From: Actinomycetes bacterium
GTDB taxonomy: Bacteria; Actinomycetota; Actinomycetes; Actinomycetales; Microbacteriaceae
Length of the DNA: 5,748 nucleotides
Direction of reading: 5' to 3'
Assembly (NCBI GenBank): GCA_021793715.1
Contig: JAJYSF010000080.1
Coordinates: 1-5,748 of the forward strand
Shown piece after piece: positions 4,341-5,748 of this stretch. Made by a program: the position numbers and the translations under genes. Each line of letters begins with the position of its first letter. The first letter of the stretch is position 1. The notes beneath the pieces are model-generated. The model was not told the origin of the DNA. It made no database searches and saw nothing but the letters and a program-made list of their open reading frames with translations.

Positions 4341-5515
4341 GCGTCATCGTCGCGGCGGCGGAGCCGCACGGATCGCGGATCGCGTCGGCACTTGCTGACG
4401 AAGACGTCGACGTCGTGCTCACCGTGGCACCGGCCGAGCTCGTGCGCACCGTCGGCGATCAGGCCTCGCGGATCTGGGACGCGCTGCGTGTCGCCGACAC
4501 CGTCGTGATCCATGCCACGCGTACGGTGCTCGTGCCCGAGGTCGTCGCGATGTGCGATCGCAGCGGTGCGCGGATCGTCGCACTCGGCGACCGTGCGGCC
4601 GAGCGCCGAACCGTCGCGGCTTTCGGCCTGCCGCCGGCGCTGCCGCTGGCGGCGTCGGGGCCCGAGCTGCGTGACGCGATCGCGACTCGCTCGTTTCCCG
4701 CGGAATCTCCCGACGAGGTCACTCGGGGGTCCGTCACCGTCGTGTGGGGGCCCCACGGGGCGCCCGGCCGTACCACCCTCGTGCTCGCCCTCGCGGCCGC
4801 GCTCGCGCTCGACGATCGCAGGGTGGCGGTCGTCGACGCCGATACGCACGCGCCGTCGGTCGCCCAGCGGCTCGACCTTCCCGACGAGGCGCCGGGTTTT
4901 CCCGCGGCCTGCCGACAGACCGACTACGGCGTGCTCGACGACGCTGAGCTGACGCGCCTGAGCGCGCCCGTCGACCTGGGGTCGCAGCCGATCGAGGTGC
5001 TCACCGGCATCAACCGTCCCGCTCGGTGGCCCGAGCTGTCGCCGGGGCGGGTCGTCTGCGCGCTCGACGTGGCGCGGTCGTGGGCGGATCACATCCTCGT
5101 CGACGTCGGCGCGAGCCTCGACGCTGACGAAGAGATCGCGAGCGACATCGACGCGCCGCGGCGCAACCAGGCCGCGCTCGCTGCGCTGGGTGCCGCCGAC
5201 TCCGTGATCGCGCTCGGGCTCGGCGACCCGGTCGGCATGTCACGACTGATCCGCGGTCTCGCTCGCCTCGACGAAGTCGCCGCGGCAGCCGAGAGGAGGA
5301 CCGTGGTCAACCGCGTCTCCGGAGGGGCCGTCGGCGTCGACGCGGCGGGGCAGGTGCGGCGAGCACTCGCGCAGTACGGCGACATCGACGACGTCTGGCT
5401 GCTGCCGGACGATCCACGCGCGGCCGAGCGGGCGCTCCTCGGGGCACGACCGGTGCTCCCGAGGCGACGGCCGGGGCTCGCGCACGCGGTCGGTCGCCTC
5501 GCCGCTACGCTGTGA
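4337..5515 (+). CDS. CpaE/MinD-like P-loop protein with pseudo-receiver N-terminus and altered Walker A
   Basis: 392 residues, GTG 4337 to TGA 5513-5515. Residues 1-115 resemble the receiver-like domain of CpaE but show no phospho-acceptor pattern. From about 132 the protein is a SIMIBI-class (MinD/ParA) ATPase: phosphate loop GPHGAPGRTT at 138-147, the A' motif VAVVDADTHAPSV with D167 and D169, and a Walker B-type strand HILVDVGAS with D256. The MinD signature lysine position is H140 and the P-loop lysine is R145, so the usual KGG...GKT is lost. I recall similar GAPGRTT loops in other actinobacterial CpaE-like proteins, so this is probably a family trait, but nucleotide hydrolysis is uncertain. 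Later segments include VIALGLGDPVGMSRLIRGL and a C-terminal VWLLPDDPRAAERALL. CpaE helps position Tad pilus machinery at the pole in Caulobacter; actinobacterial relatives include septum-site proteins. The gene is coupled to the SAF gene and its 3' end carries the pdtaS promoter. Confidence 0.82.
   Translation: MSVIVAAAEPHGSRIASALADEDVDVVLTVAPAELVRTVGDQASRIWDALRVADTVVIHATRTVLVPEVVAMCDRSGARIVALGDRAAERRTVAAFGLPPALPLAASGPELRDAIATRSFPAESPDEVTRGSVTVVWGPHGAPGRTTLVLALAAALALDDRRVAVVDADTHAPSVAQRLDLPDEAPGFPAACRQTDYGVLDDAELTRLSAPVDLGSQPIEVLTGINRPARWPELSPGRVVCALDVARSWADHILVDVGASLDADEEIASDIDAPRRNQAALAALGAADSVIALGLGDPVGMSRLIRGLARLDEVAAAAERRTVVNRVSGGAVGVDAAGQVRRALAQYGDIDDVWLLPDDPRAAERALLGARPVLPRRRPGLAHAVGRLAATL
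5506..5511 (+). promoter_or_regulatory. -10 element (TACGCT) for leaderless pdtaS mRNA
   Basis: TACGCT lies in the last codons of the CpaE-like gene and is followed by 6 nt (gtgagg) before the GTG at 5518. This hexamer is identical to the one before the gene at 2630. The GAGG in the spacer touches the start codon and cannot work as a Shine-Dalgarno sequence. pdtaS could therefore be transcribed separately as a leaderless mRNA as well as by read-through from the SAF-CpaE operon. Confidence 0.55.
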
Positions 5516-5517
5516 GG

Positions 5518-5748
5518 GTGTCGACACTCAGCGATCAGCTCACGAAACTCAATCAACTGAGCGAGAAGGACATCGAGTGGGTCCACCGCGTGCATGGCGA
5601 CGGGCAGCTGCTGGCGGACCTTGCCTCGGCGGACATCGTCATCTGGGGCGAAAGCCCTGACGGCTCCTTCCGCGCTGTCGGACACGTGCGTCCGAGTGGC
5701 GCCGCGACGCTGTTCTATCGCGACATCGTGGGCGAGAAGGTGCGACCG
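5518..5748 (+). CDS. pdtaS: Sensor histidine kinase PdtaS, N-terminal part (3' truncated by window)
   Basis: Only the first 77 codons are present. The start GTG at 5518 gives VSTLSDQL, matching the MSTL start of the mycobacterial protein (Rv3220c); another in-frame GTG lies two codons earlier at 5512 but gives a poorer match. The segment GQLLADLASADIVIWGESPDG and then AVGHVRPSGAATLFYRDIVG corresponds to the N-terminal GAF-like domain of this cytosolic kinase (family H_kinase_N). Full-length PdtaS continues with a PAS domain and an HWE/HisKA_2-type kinase core, and in mycobacteria it phosphorylates PdtaR, a receiver-ANTAR antitermination regulator. Mycobacterial work has linked PdtaS to sensing of cyclic di-GMP, nitric oxide and metals; whether that holds here cannot be told from the fragment. 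It begins 2 nt after the CpaE-like stop codon. No membrane segment is seen. Confidence 0.88.
   Translation, partial: MSTLSDQLTKLNQLSEKDIEWVHRVHGDGQLLADLASADIVIWGESPDGSFRAVGHVRPSGAATLFYRDIVGEKVRP

Noticed and set aside
3824..5092. Long minus-strand open frame (422 codons) opposite the SAF and CpaE-like genes
   Set aside because: It is rich in Arg, Asp, Ser and Pro with no domain pattern and lies opposite two well-supported genes; such antisense frames are common in high-GC DNA.
1..5748. Mobile element, CRISPR, tRNA, rRNA or riboswitch
   Set aside because: No transposase or integrase, no terminal inverted repeats, no regularly spaced repeats and no recognisable RNA gene pattern were seen; base usage is even across the window.

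Overview
This is a chromosomal segment of a GC-rich actinobacterium. The high GC content, the GC-biased third codon positions, a SecA with a basic tail instead of a zinc finger, an Rv3235-family gene and a PdtaS-type histidine kinase all point to Actinomycetota, most likely Microbacteriaceae (for example Microbacterium). The genus is inferred from overall similarity, not proven. Nothing looks mobile: there is no IS element, CRISPR array, tRNA or rRNA, and base usage is even throughout.

Layout, left to right. The 3' end of secA (+, 1-797) is followed 41 nt later by an alaA/aspC-type alanine aminotransferase (+, 839-2065). An Rv3235-family gene (-, 2070-2486) converges on alaA with a 4-nt gap. 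A 143-bp divergent region (2487-2629) separates it from an unnamed gene with two apparent beta-rich repeats (+, 2630-3223). A small MerR-type helix-turn-helix gene (-, 3235-3501) converges on that gene with an 11-nt gap. An 89-bp divergent region (3502-3590) then leads to a co-directional run: a membrane-anchored SAF-domain (CpaB/RcpC-like) protein (3591-4340), a CpaE/MinD-like P-loop protein joined to it by a 4-nt start/stop overlap (4337-5515), and the first 77 codons of pdtaS (5518 to the window end).

How the genes may fit together. SecA is the motor of protein export, and the Rv3235-family protein often lies near secA in actinobacteria. The SAF and CpaE-like proteins resemble two Tad/Flp pilus assembly components (CpaB and CpaE), but no pilin, CpaF or TadB/C gene is present in the window. 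They sit directly before a cytosolic sensor kinase, which suggests an envelope- or polarity-linked job, though this is only inference.

The most notable regulatory pattern is that five genes have a -10-like hexamer ending 6-7 nt before the start codon and no usable Shine-Dalgarno sequence, as expected for leaderless mRNAs. The only clear Shine-Dalgarno sequence belongs to the internal, coupled cpaE-like gene. Both divergent intergenic regions also carry the same 9-mer, CCTGTGGAT, 49-51 bp upstream of the rightward start codon; the second copy is part of a perfect DnaA box (TTATCCACA on the minus strand). I found no clearly new multi-gene system. The best leads are the leaderless promoter set, the shared DnaA-box-like motif, the orphan CpaB/CpaE-like pair beside pdtaS, and the two-repeat protein of unknown function.
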